A stretch of 64,000 nt of DNA, taken from assembly GCF_049319665.1 (NCBI RefSeq), contig NZ_JBMOUD010000004.1, positions 310,001-374,000 of the forward strand. Direction: 5' to 3'. The notes under the pieces are model-generated. The model made no database searches and had not been told where the DNA came from. It saw only the letters and a list, made by a program, of their open reading frames with translations. The translations under genes and the position numbers were made by a program. This DNA is from JBMOUD01 sp049319665. GTDB taxonomy: Bacteria; Pseudomonadota; Gammaproteobacteria; Enterobacterales; Enterobacteriaceae. Below, piece after piece: positions 1 to 7,626 of this stretch (the first letter of the stretch is position 1; each line of letters begins with the position of its first letter).

Positions 1-283
1 TCTTGCCCTGCGGTTTCTCCAGCAGATTGAAACGCAAATCACCGTCCAACTCTTCCTCCGCTTCTTCAAACAGCAGGACTAATGCACCAAATCGCCGTTT
101 GCGTCCTGCGGTAAAGTTGGCGAACTCTATTTCAACCGGCAGTGCGATACCACCGGTCACTTCATCCCAGAGCGCATCCAGATTAGCGCCAAAGCTTTCA
201 CTCAAGGCAAACTGACGAGCAAACTCAGCATAAAAGCTGGGCAGATCCGGGATATGATTAAAATCGAAGACGGCTTTACTCAT
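1..283 (-). CDS. Barstar-family RNase inhibitor (3' end outside window)
   Basis: Cytoplasmic inhibitor of a barnase-type RNase. The 94 visible codons read open to the window edge with no stop, so the gene is partial at its 3' end. The segment FGANLDALWDEVTGG around residues 31-45 matches the barnase-binding helix of barstar, including the two acidic residues (here D36 and D40) that contact the RNase active site. The length already equals that of barstar (about 90 aa), so only a short tail should be missing. It starts 5 bp after the stop of the upstream RNase gene on the same strand, so the two form a toxin-inhibitor operon. The family is certain; whether this protein inhibits its neighbour is inferred from the pairing. 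Confidence 0.88.
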   Translation of the reverse strand, partial: MSKAVFDFNHIPDLPSFYAEFARQFALSESFGANLDALWDEVTGGIALPVEIEFANFTAGRKRRFGALVLLFEEAEEELDGDLRFNLLEKPQGK

Positions 284-288
284 CGAAT

Positions 289-753
289 TCACTCCACCCG
301 AACAAGATTGCGATAATGGTCACGGCTGACATAAATCAGCCCGTCGTTGGCAAACAGCAGGCGATCTGCACCTCGACGACCACATTGATAATTGATATCT
401 GCTTCACGCCAGACTCTTCCTGGCGCAGCAGGCAGTTGACCTTCCCGATTAGAAAAACGATCGCCACCGATAGCCTTGCCCGGTAAAACCTGACAAAGAT
501 TACCTGCCCTTGCGTCCCAACCTTGTGCTCGCGCTTGTTTTTTGGTGACATAATAATCAGGTAAACGGTGATTCTGACGCAAATAACTCACCACCGTCTG
601 TTCCGATGTCAGTTGGGTAATGACGCTATCAACACGTTGTTTGGCATAGCTTGGTGAGCTTAAGCCTCCCCAGACACAAAACAGGCACAACGCTATTCGC
701 CACAGTCCTACCCGCGACAGCCCAATCTGCTGCCATTTATTGACTAGATTCAT
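289..753 (-). CDS. Secreted barnase-like ribonuclease
   Basis: Extracellular or periplasmic guanyl-preferring endoribonuclease of the barnase (N1/T1) family, 154 aa. Residues 1-37 form a signal peptide (hydrophobic core around 17-30, ending at SYA). The mature part follows barnase closely: LPDYYVTK (K71, equivalent to barnase K27), GGDRFSNREG, and WREADINY with catalytic base E117. R127 and R131 correspond to R83 and R87, and H146 in RDHY is the catalytic acid. All catalytic residues are present, so it should be active. Unlike Bacillus barnase it has two cysteines in the mature part (C87 and C124), which could form a disulfide after export. It lies just upstream of the barstar gene. Confidence 0.9.
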   Translation of the reverse strand: MNLVNKWQQIGLSRVGLWRIALCLFCVWGGLSSPSYAKQRVDSVITQLTSEQTVVSYLRQNHRLPDYYVTKKQARAQGWDARAGNLCQVLPGKAIGGDRFSNREGQLPAAPGRVWREADINYQCGRRGADRLLFANDGLIYVSRDHYRNLVRVE

Positions 754-1257
754 TGATACCTACTTTCCGCATCGTCAGATTTACGATTCATATATACCCA
801 AAATAATTGGCATTGCCTCGAGGCCACAAGCGTCAATTTATACCTTATGTCAACCATGCCTGACAAAGTATAGCGCTTAACCCACAGCCTGATAGACCAC
901 ATCCTTAGCGCAAGATGCTCATTAATTGCGCTAAGGTGATTTTTTCATGCTGCCATGTTCGCAATCACCCCGGTGACTTGCTGATTGAGTGCAACAGACT
1001 GCACACAATCAGGGCAAAAGTTTCACAGCCGTTGCGCATCCCGACCAACAAAAATTGCACTTACCACCGCTGGCCGCTCTCTTTGACACCTTGATATTGG
1101 TTGGCACGTTTCCTGCTAAGGACGTGTGTTATGCCAAAAAGGGTGATGCAAGTAATACGACGAAAAATAAACAGGACAGAGGCACAGGAAGATCGCCAAC
1201 TATCAACAGAAAAATTTCTGATGATTTATCAAATTAATAAACCCTAAAGGGGATGCT
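754..1257. other. Intergenic region, no convincing gene
   Basis: A stretch of 504 bp between divergent genes (RNase leftward, permease rightward). It holds a 10-bp palindrome GCCTCGAGGC at 815-824 close to a TATACCCAAAATAATT sequence, a type of motif I recall as common between genes in Yersiniaceae, and the perfect hairpin at 903-936 listed separately. An 82-codon plus-strand frame at 989-1237 has no recognisable domain, biased composition and no good ribosome binding site, so it is not called. A Shine-Dalgarno-like AAAGGGGA lies before the permease start. Confidence 0.6.
903..946 (+). terminator. Terminator-like hairpin with no upstream plus-strand gene
   Basis: CCTTAGCGCAA at 903-913 pairs perfectly with TTGCGCTAAGG at 926-936 across a 12-nt loop, followed by TGATTTTTT. 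The T-run makes it an intrinsic terminator for rightward transcription, yet no rightward gene lies upstream in the window. It could end a short RNA started around 780-880, or be read in DNA as an operator-like palindrome. Confidence 0.5.
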
Positions 1258-2856
1258 ATGGCGCAGGGTACATTGAAGAAAAAGCTTAATCTGCTGGATT
1301 TAACCCTACTTGGGGTAGGTTCGATGATTGGCTCAGGTTGGTTATATGCGGCATTAACCAGTTCAGGTTATGCAGGAGGATTAACTGGGTGGGGTTGGTT
1401 GCTAGGTGCCGTGATGGTTTTACTGCTGGGCTTGGTTTTTGCCGAGCTGGCAGCTGCCACACCGCGTGCTGGAGGGTGCGTTCGTTACCCACAGTATACT
1501 CACGGTAACGTCGTTGGTTTTATGATTGGCGTTTGCTCGCTACTGGCTTACACCAGTACCGCAGGGGTAGAAGTTGAAGCCGTGCGTCAATACGCCGTTT
1601 ACTGGTGGCCAGCGCTGGGTAACGCTCACGGCACGCCAAGTACGCTGGGTTTTATCATGCAAGCTCTGCTGCTGTTTGGTTTCTTCCTACTCAACTACTG
1701 GAGCGTTAAATTCTTTGGTCGGATGAATACTATCATCACCACCTTTAAGTTTATTGTTCCGGTGATGGTGATTATCACCTTGTTCGGCTATTACCATGGT
1801 GCAAACCTTCAAGCGCCTGGTGCCGAACCCGGTGGCGTTCACGGCGTATTATCTTCACTGACCAGCGCCGGCATTGTCTTTGCTTATTTGGGCTTCCGTC
1901 AGGCGGTCGATTTCGCCAGTGAGGCCAAAAACCCGCAGCGTAATATTCCTATCGCTATTATGCTGGCGATTGCCATCAGCTTTGTGGTCTATATTTTGCT
2001 GCAATTTGCTTTCATGGGGGCCATTCCAAGCAACCTGTTAAGCGCCAATGGCTGGGTAGGATTAAAAACTATCTTCCAGTCACCTTATGCCGATCTGGCG
2101 CGCAGTCTGGGAATTACCTGGCTGATTAACTTGATCCTGATTGATGCCGTTATTTCTCCAGCAGGTACCGGTAATATCTATCTGGCAAGCGCCTCGCGCG
2201 TACTGTTTGCCTGGGCAAAAAATGGTCATCTTTACAGCATCTTTGCTAAAGTTGACCCACGCTCTGGCGTTCCACGCGGCGCGCTGTGGCTGTCGCTCAT
2301 CCTGTCGATTGCCTGGACCTTACCTTCAGAATTCCAAGTATGGGGTGGATTGATTGGTGCGGTAACGTCAGCGACGATCTTCACTTATCTACCAGGGCCT
2401 ATCAATGCCGCGGTAATGCGTTCACGCTTGCCGCATTTGCATCGCCCTTTCAAGCTGCCGCTATTTAGTGTGATTAGCCCACTGGCGTTTATTGCCAGTA
2501 GCCTGCTGGTTTATTGGAGTGGCTGGTCCGTTGATGAATTGCTGCTACCGATTCTCTTAGTTTCGTGGGCTGGCTTTATCTTATTTGCTAAAAAAGATAG
2601 TAACGCCGCGCGGGACGTGAAGAGCTCACTGTGGCTGGCAGTCTATTGTCTGGTGATGCTGGTATTGTCCTATCTTGGCAGCTTTGGTGGTATTAACGCC
2701 ATTTCCAGCCCGATGGATATTATTTTAGTCGTTATCGTCACCCTGATTGCGTACTACTGGGGGGTGGCTTCAGGTCACAAAACGGTCGTGATTACCCGGG
2801 ATGAAGATGAGTTTGAATACGAACCCGAAGTTGTAGTGAAAACACGTACTGCTTAA
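1258..2856 (+). CDS. APC-superfamily amino acid permease
   Basis: Inner-membrane secondary transporter of the amino acid-polyamine-organocation superfamily, 532 aa with about 12 membrane segments. The N-terminus carries the family's first helix with GVGSMIGSGWLYA (residues about 19-31), the unwound substrate-binding glycine motif. FRQAVDFASEAKNPQRNIPIA around residues 213-233 is the conserved APC loop with the E-A-K-NP-R-I-P pattern. The protein probably imports an amino acid (aspartate-type permeases are the nearest remembered relatives) with protons; the substrate cannot be read from sequence. Its C-tail is acidic (DEDEFEYEPE). It stands alone, with a ribosome site AAAGGGGA before ATG and a strong terminator just after, convergent with aaeB. 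Confidence 0.85.
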   Translation: MAQGTLKKKLNLLDLTLLGVGSMIGSGWLYAALTSSGYAGGLTGWGWLLGAVMVLLLGLVFAELAAATPRAGGCVRYPQYTHGNVVGFMIGVCSLLAYTSTAGVEVEAVRQYAVYWWPALGNAHGTPSTLGFIMQALLLFGFFLLNYWSVKFFGRMNTIITTFKFIVPVMVIITLFGYYHGANLQAPGAEPGGVHGVLSSLTSAGIVFAYLGFRQAVDFASEAKNPQRNIPIAIMLAIAISFVVYILLQFAFMGAIPSNLLSANGWVGLKTIFQSPYADLARSLGITWLINLILIDAVISPAGTGNIYLASASRVLFAWAKNGHLYSIFAKVDPRSGVPRGALWLSLILSIAWTLPSEFQVWGGLIGAVTSATIFTYLPGPINAAVMRSRLPHLHRPFKLPLFSVISPLAFIASSLLVYWSGWSVDELLLPILLVSWAGFILFAKKDSNAARDVKSSLWLAVYCLVMLVLSYLGSFGGINAISSPMDIILVVIVTLIAYYWGVASGHKTVVITRDEDEFEYEPEVVVKTRTA

Positions 2857-2868
2857 CCCTCGTGAGTT

Positions 2869-2905
2869 AAAAAAGGCCGGTGCAATGTCTATTGCCCGGC
2901 CTTTT
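2869..2905. terminator. Bidirectional terminator between permease and aaeB
   Basis: AAAAAGGCCGG and CCGGCCTTTT form a GC-rich stem with A-run and T-run on its two sides. It can stop both the rightward permease transcript and the leftward aaeXAB transcript. Confidence 0.85.
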
Positions 2906-2920
2906 AGCAGAAGGGGAGGA

Positions 2921-4879
2921 TTATTCCAAAAATGCTCGCTGATACTTACTCAGCAACTCAGTTAAATTTTTCACCGGTTCAATCACCTTATGTGGTGAGT
3001 CGTATTCCACCAATTTACGCTGATATTCATTCATCTCATCAAGTAAACGCTGGTAATAATAGGCGCGCTTTCCTTCACTGAGCGAAGAAACGACGTGATC
3101 GGCAGTATTACGGATCTTTTTATGAAAAACCGATAGCTCTTCAATCATCGGTACTTCAGCCATTTTCAAACGCTGATGCGCAATAATAAGCTGTAACGCC
3201 AGGCGATATTTACCGATATCGTTAGGGAACATCACCAGCAGTTGATTAAGCTGATGATATAACGCTGGCAGATGATTCTCACGGCGGCGGTAAGCTTTGG
3301 TGGTCAATGCAGAAACAGCGCTGCTGACAAAACGATTAAGCAAGGTTCGCCCCGTTTTATCCCGTGATTTATCACGAATCAGAGACAATACAATCAATGA
3401 GATACAGCAGCCGATGGCCTGCCCGATAACAGAATCGAAAAATGAGCTAACGTTAAAGGTCATCGGGTTCGTCAACACCAGAACATTGATAACGCCAGCC
3501 AGCAAGCCCATCACCCCCAGCCGCCGCTTCTGTACCTCAATGCCACAGATGAAGATAAACACGCCTAACGCGATAAACAACAGCAATAAGCTCTGCTGAG
3601 TAGCAGGCATAATCACCATAAAATATAGCGAGGCAACGGGAATGGCGGCAATCATGCCGATAATGAAATCCATCGCCATCATGCGCGGATTAGGCGTTCG
3701 CATCGCAAGCGAGGTAATGATCACCACCATTAATACCGCAACGCTACCTGACGTCCAGCCACTCCATAGCCAAAACAGAAAACCAATCAAACACGCAACG
3801 AAGGTACGCACTCCATTGATCATTGCATGATGCCGTTCGGCAGAACTGGGCTTAACTACCACCTCAGTGCTAAGTACATTATTTTCTATGCTGCTGATAC
3901 TGCTATTGGTATGAATGCCTTTGAGCATCAATAGCGCCCGCGTAGCAGAACCAACCCACGCACTGATAGTGAGCAAGGCATCGTTGCCATGCGTATCTGC
4001 TAGCAGATGGCGCAGTTTTTTCATGCGCTGACGAACCTCTGGCAATGTTTCCGCCGGCTGTTCAAATAAGGCTTTCACTTCAGGAGGGATAGAATGCTTA
4101 GCGTTTTGCTCGATCAGAAAAGTTTCACAGGCTTGCGTGATCATACTCAGCGACAGAGTGTTGAGCGCTTTCATCCGTTTATTGACTCGCTGCCAGCGCG
4201 ATGACTCCATCATCAGGTGCGTACGCATCCCGTTAAGTGCCGCGGTACTTTTCACCAAATGGTGCCAGGCCTTATCAATGACCTCCTTTTCCCCCTGATT
4301 GATACAAATCCGTATCAAGGCAAATTGATCGAGTAATAACTGACTGACCGCCCGATCCAAATCCCCTTTGATAGAACGCGGCGAAAAGAGCAAGTCGGCC
4401 ACGATAGCGCAGCAAATACCCACGACAATCTCGCTACAGCGCTCAATGGCAAGCTGCGGCGCAGCCAAAGGTGTGCTGATTGCTGCGGTCACAATAATCA
4501 GTGCGGTATAACCGGATAGCCCTAATGCATAAGAGTTTTCGACTCTCACCAATGAAGACCACCACGTGCAAAATGCCGCCCACAAACAGCAAACCAGCAG
4601 TGTGACGACAGGAGCACGGACGGTGCTGGTAATAATAACGACGGCAGCGATACAACCAAGAAAAGTCCCGATAATGCGTAGGAACCCGCGATGGCGAATA
4701 GCACCAGCGAAAGGCTCGCCTCCGGCAACGAAGGCAGGCCCTGCGGCAACAATTGCGGCACTCATCGCCGACCAGCGGGGCGTCTCCAGCTGTAGGTAAA
4801 ACCCCAGAGTCAATGCCCCGAGGATGGCGAAAATCAGCTTACACGCAAAACGCAAACGCACAAAAGTCGGGCCTATCAT
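2921..4879 (-). CDS. aaeB: p-Hydroxybenzoic acid efflux pump subunit AaeB
   Basis: Inner-membrane translocase of the aromatic carboxylic acid efflux pump (ArAE/FUSC family), 652 aa, near the usual 655. Two blocks of about five to six membrane helices are seen, residues about 12-170 and 355-500, with the sequences LETPRWSAMSAAIVAAGPAF and ERHHAMI typical of AaeB. Each membrane block is followed by a cytoplasmic helical region. Start ATG lies 9 bp after the aaeA stop, so AaeA, the periplasmic adaptor, is co-made. The pump relieves the toxicity of p-hydroxybenzoate and related aromatic acids. Expression is expected to depend on AaeR, encoded divergently. Confidence 0.95.
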   Translation of the reverse strand: MIGPTFVRLRFACKLIFAILGALTLGFYLQLETPRWSAMSAAIVAAGPAFVAGGEPFAGAIRHRGFLRIIGTFLGCIAAVVIITSTVRAPVVTLLVCCLWAAFCTWWSSLVRVENSYALGLSGYTALIIVTAAISTPLAAPQLAIERCSEIVVGICCAIVADLLFSPRSIKGDLDRAVSQLLLDQFALIRICINQGEKEVIDKAWHHLVKSTAALNGMRTHLMMESSRWQRVNKRMKALNTLSLSMITQACETFLIEQNAKHSIPPEVKALFEQPAETLPEVRQRMKKLRHLLADTHGNDALLTISAWVGSATRALLMLKGIHTNSSISSIENNVLSTEVVVKPSSAERHHAMINGVRTFVACLIGFLFWLWSGWTSGSVAVLMVVIITSLAMRTPNPRMMAMDFIIGMIAAIPVASLYFMVIMPATQQSLLLLFIALGVFIFICGIEVQKRRLGVMGLLAGVINVLVLTNPMTFNVSSFFDSVIGQAIGCCISLIVLSLIRDKSRDKTGRTLLNRFVSSAVSALTTKAYRRRENHLPALYHQLNQLLVMFPNDIGKYRLALQLIIAHQRLKMAEVPMIEELSVFHKKIRNTADHVVSSLSEGKRAYYYQRLLDEMNEYQRKLVEYDSPHKVIEPVKNLTELLSKYQRAFLE

Positions 4880-4888
4880 CTTAGCCCC

Positions 4889-5824
4889 TTAGCCAAACTC
4901 ACGCAGGCGACGCAATAATTTAGTAAAGAACGGGTCGTTCTCACGCATACGATCTTCTTTACCGGTGATCACTATCGTGGCGGTAGTACCGGCCGGATAA
5001 GGGTGTTCTTCATCGATAGGGTCAAGTACGATTTTTACCGGCACACGTTGTGCCAGGCGAACCCATTCGAGGTTGCTGTCGATACTTGCCAGCCCATTGG
5101 CTGCCGATGTACTGCTGCTATTGCTTACAGCGGCGGCAATACTGTCCACCGTGCCATGCATCACATGATTGCTGCCAAGTGGAGTGATCTCAACGCGATC
5201 GCCCTTTTTCACCGAAGGCAGTTTGGTCTCTTCCAGGTAGGCCCAAATATAGAAGGTGTTTTTCTTCACCAAAGCCACCGAGGTCGCCCCGCGATTGATA
5301 AAATCACCAGGGTGCACGGTGAGGTTGGTCACCCAGCCATCAGCAGGCGCAGTAATCACCGTGCGTTGTAAATCTAATAGCGCAAGATCGCGAGCAGCCT
5401 GCGCTTTTGCTAGCTGGTGTACCGTGGTCTGCAGAGTATTGCTGGCCTGTTCGATCTCTTCTTGTGACATCGCCTGTACGCCGAGTTTAACGCGGCGGTT
5501 AGCCTCACGTTTCTTCTCTTCACTCAGTGCCTGGTAGTAAGCGACATCCGCATTGGCTTCATCCAGCGCCTGTTGGTAACGCGGCTTATCGATGGTGAAA
5601 AGCACCTGACCTTTTTTAACCAGTTGGTTATCGATTACCGGCACATCAGTCACCAGACCACTAACATCTGGCGCGATAGACACCACATCAGCGGTAAATT
5701 TAGCATCGCGCGTCCACGGAGATTCGGTATAGAACACCCAGGCTTTAAAAATCGCGATGACCGCTAACAAAACAACCAGTAGCGTTATTGCATAACGTAT
5801 TATTTTTATATGTAGATTTTTCAC
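4889..5824 (-). CDS. aaeA: p-Hydroxybenzoic acid efflux pump subunit AaeA
   Basis: Periplasmic membrane-fusion protein of the aromatic acid efflux pump, 311 aa (E. coli 310). One N-terminal membrane anchor lies at residues about 9-31. It is followed by ESPWTRDAKFTADVVSIAPDV, the start of the lipoyl-like domain, a helical hairpin at about 75-150, and a beta-barrel region with VHPGDFINRG near 170. This is the HlyD/EmrA-type layout. It sits in the middle of aaeXAB, 7 bp downstream of aaeX and 9 bp upstream of aaeB, which fits one operon. Confidence 0.95.
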   Translation of the reverse strand: MKNLHIKIIRYAITLLVVLLAVIAIFKAWVFYTESPWTRDAKFTADVVSIAPDVSGLVTDVPVIDNQLVKKGQVLFTIDKPRYQQALDEANADVAYYQALSEEKKREANRRVKLGVQAMSQEEIEQASNTLQTTVHQLAKAQAARDLALLDLQRTVITAPADGWVTNLTVHPGDFINRGATSVALVKKNTFYIWAYLEETKLPSVKKGDRVEITPLGSNHVMHGTVDSIAAAVSNSSSTSAANGLASIDSNLEWVRLAQRVPVKIVLDPIDEEHPYPAGTTATIVITGKEDRMRENDPFFTKLLRRLREFG

Positions 5825-5831
5825 GACACCC

Positions 5832-6035
5832 TCAAATAAAAAGGCAAGATATTAGGTAAAAGAGACAGCAGTAAAGTGCTGTATTAAATAACGCCGGGTG
5901 CCAGACAAAATCGTAAATTCCCGTCATAGTTAGGATTTTTCGTAAAAAGAAAAACACCACTAACGATAAGAGTATTTCAAAGAATACCGGGGGAAACGAC
6001 AATCCGAAAATCACCATCACCGGAAGCAAACTCAT
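5832..6035 (-). CDS. aaeX: Small membrane protein AaeX
   Basis: First gene of the aaeXAB operon, 67 aa, same size as E. coli AaeX. It has two predicted membrane helices (residues about 5-30 and 45-66) and the family's MSLLPVMVIFGLSFPPVF opening. Its function is unknown even in E. coli; it is always found with aaeAB. A TTTCCTTAAATTTTC stretch lies at the position of the leader on the plus strand, giving a GGAAA ribosome site in the transcript. Confidence 0.92.
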   Translation of the reverse strand: MSLLPVMVIFGLSFPPVFFEILLSLVVFFFLRKILTMTGIYDFVWHPALFNTALYCCLFYLISCLFI

Positions 6036-6133
6036 GGATATTTCCTTAAATTTTCACTACAGAGGCAAAATCTGGAGTTTACAAAACACAATGCATTATA
6101 TTCGGCAACAGGCCTCCTCACTCTAGGAAATCT

Positions 6134-6172
6134 ATATCACTAGACGTGGAGAGCCGAGATTATAGGTGATAT
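6134..6172. promoter_or_regulatory. Possible AaeR-binding inverted repeat
   Basis: In the 279-bp gap between divergent aaeX and aaeR, ATATCAC (6134-6140) and GTGATAT (6166-6172) form an inverted repeat with 25 bp between the arms. LysR regulators usually act from such divergent gaps. The match to a real AaeR site is inferred only from position and symmetry. Confidence 0.35.
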
Positions 6173-6314
6173 GCCGGGAAATTAAGCGAAGGTAAAATGC
6201 TAACTTACTATATGCTATCCACAACCGATTTCTGCCTGAGCGGGTATATTAGCCTGCTCATTATCAACTGATCAACATACTGCAATCTAAATCACTTTTA
6301 AGCCAGAGTTAACA

Positions 6315-7241
6315 ATGGAACGATTAAAGCGCATGTCGATTTTCGCACAAGTGATCGAAAGTGGTTCTTATACCGCGGCCGCTCGCCGGCTCGACATGAG
6401 TGTTTCTGCCATAAGCCAGACCGTAACAAAACTTGAAAATGAGTTAAAAATCAAATTATTAAATAGAAGCACACGCAGTATTGGGCTCACTGAGGCGGGT
6501 AAAATTTACTACCAAGGCTGTCGTCGGATGCTGCAGGATGCGCATGAAGTACATGAACAGTTGTATGCCTTCAACAATACGCCAGCAGGCACATTGCGCA
6601 TCGGCAGTTCATCAACAATGGCACAAAACGTTCTAGCCGCCATGACAACCAAGATGCTGACGGAATATCCCAGTCTGTCGGTGAATCTGGTTACCGGCAT
6701 TCCGGCTCCAGACTTGATTGCTGATGGGTTGGATATGGTGATCCGGGCTGGCACACTGCAAGACTCTAGCCTTTTTTCAAAACGTCTTGGCGCAATGCCA
6801 ATGTTAGTCTGCGCGGCCAAAAGCTATCTATCCCAGCACGGTACGCCAGAAAAACCGGCGGACGTGCTCAACTTCTCTTGGCTGGAATACAGCGTTCGTC
6901 CCGACAGTGAATTTGAGCTCGTATCACCAGAAGGGATCACCACCAAGATCCGACCACAGGGTCGCTTTGTCACCAATGATTCACAAACTATGATCCGCTG
7001 GCTAAAAGCCGGTGCCGGTATAGCTTACGTTCCGATCATGTGGATCATGGATGAGATCAATTCGGGCGAGGTGGAGATCCTGTTCAGCGATTACCAGTAC
7101 GTCCCGCGCCCGGTGTACGCGCTGTACACCGAGAAGGATAAGCTGCCGCTCAAAGTGCAAGTCTGTCTCAACTATCTAACGGATTACTTCAACGAAGTGA
7201 ATAATACCTATCAGTTGTACCGGCAAGCTCATGGGAACTAA
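6315..7241 (+). CDS. aaeR: LysR-type activator of aaeXAB
   Basis: Transcriptional regulator, 308 aa (E. coli AaeR 309). The N-terminal winged helix-turn-helix (residues about 1-60) has GSYTAAARRLDMSVSAISQTV and LNRSTRSIGLTEAG. The C-terminal substrate-binding domain spans about 90-295, where an aromatic carboxylic acid should bind. It is divergent from aaeXAB, as in E. coli, which supports AaeR among the many similar LysR proteins. Start ATG follows AGAGTTAACA, a weak ribosome site. Confidence 0.92.
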   Translation: MERLKRMSIFAQVIESGSYTAAARRLDMSVSAISQTVTKLENELKIKLLNRSTRSIGLTEAGKIYYQGCRRMLQDAHEVHEQLYAFNNTPAGTLRIGSSSTMAQNVLAAMTTKMLTEYPSLSVNLVTGIPAPDLIADGLDMVIRAGTLQDSSLFSKRLGAMPMLVCAAKSYLSQHGTPEKPADVLNFSWLEYSVRPDSEFELVSPEGITTKIRPQGRFVTNDSQTMIRWLKAGAGIAYVPIMWIMDEINSGEVEILFSDYQYVPRPVYALYTEKDKLPLKVQVCLNYLTDYFNEVNNTYQLYRQAHGN

Positions 7242-7299
7242 ATGATTTTAGTCAGCTTGATAACCCAGTTATCGTCTCGTTATAAGAAGACCAATGATG

Positions 7300-7600
7300 C
7301 CAGCGCCGCGCAGGTTCAGTCGCTTATTAATAAACAGGTATATATCAGCGTAGCCGAACGCGACCGGCAAGGGTTTTCAGGCGAAACCCTTGCATCCCCG
7401 CCCCTCGCTTAGCTTATCGGGTCGCTGCGCGACTACCCGCGTTCACTACTTTGGCTGGACGGGTCGGCTGAGACGGACATCCCTGTCCGGCTCAACCTAA
7501 AGTTGCCCTCCCTGGCAACTTTCCCCTAACCTGCATTCGTTCGCTTGGCCGACAAGATGCGCGATTGAAGGTCAACAGCTCAATAACCAATAACCAAGAG
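7300..7600. repeat. Hairpin-rich intergenic element between aaeR and tldD
   Basis: The 385-bp gap between aaeR and tldD holds a GC-rich stretch with three clean hairpins: GCAAGGGTTT/AAACCCTTGC (7367-7376 with 7384-7393), CGGACA/TGTCCG (7474-7479 with 7484-7489) and AAAGTTGCC/GGCAACTTT (7499-7507 with 7514-7522). None has a normal terminator T-run. No frame in it encodes a recognisable protein. Composition and structure differ from the flanking gaps and resemble the dispersed non-coding repeats of Yersinia and Serratia genomes. I cannot test copy number from one window, and the boundaries given are approximate. Confidence 0.5.
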
Positions 7601-7626
7601 CCAGGTCAGACGTTATTTTGGCTAAA

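Noticed and set aside
989..1237. 82-codon plus-strand frame before the permease
   Set aside because: No ribosome site, no domain, low-complexity composition, and it spans an intergenic gap with regulatory-type sequence.
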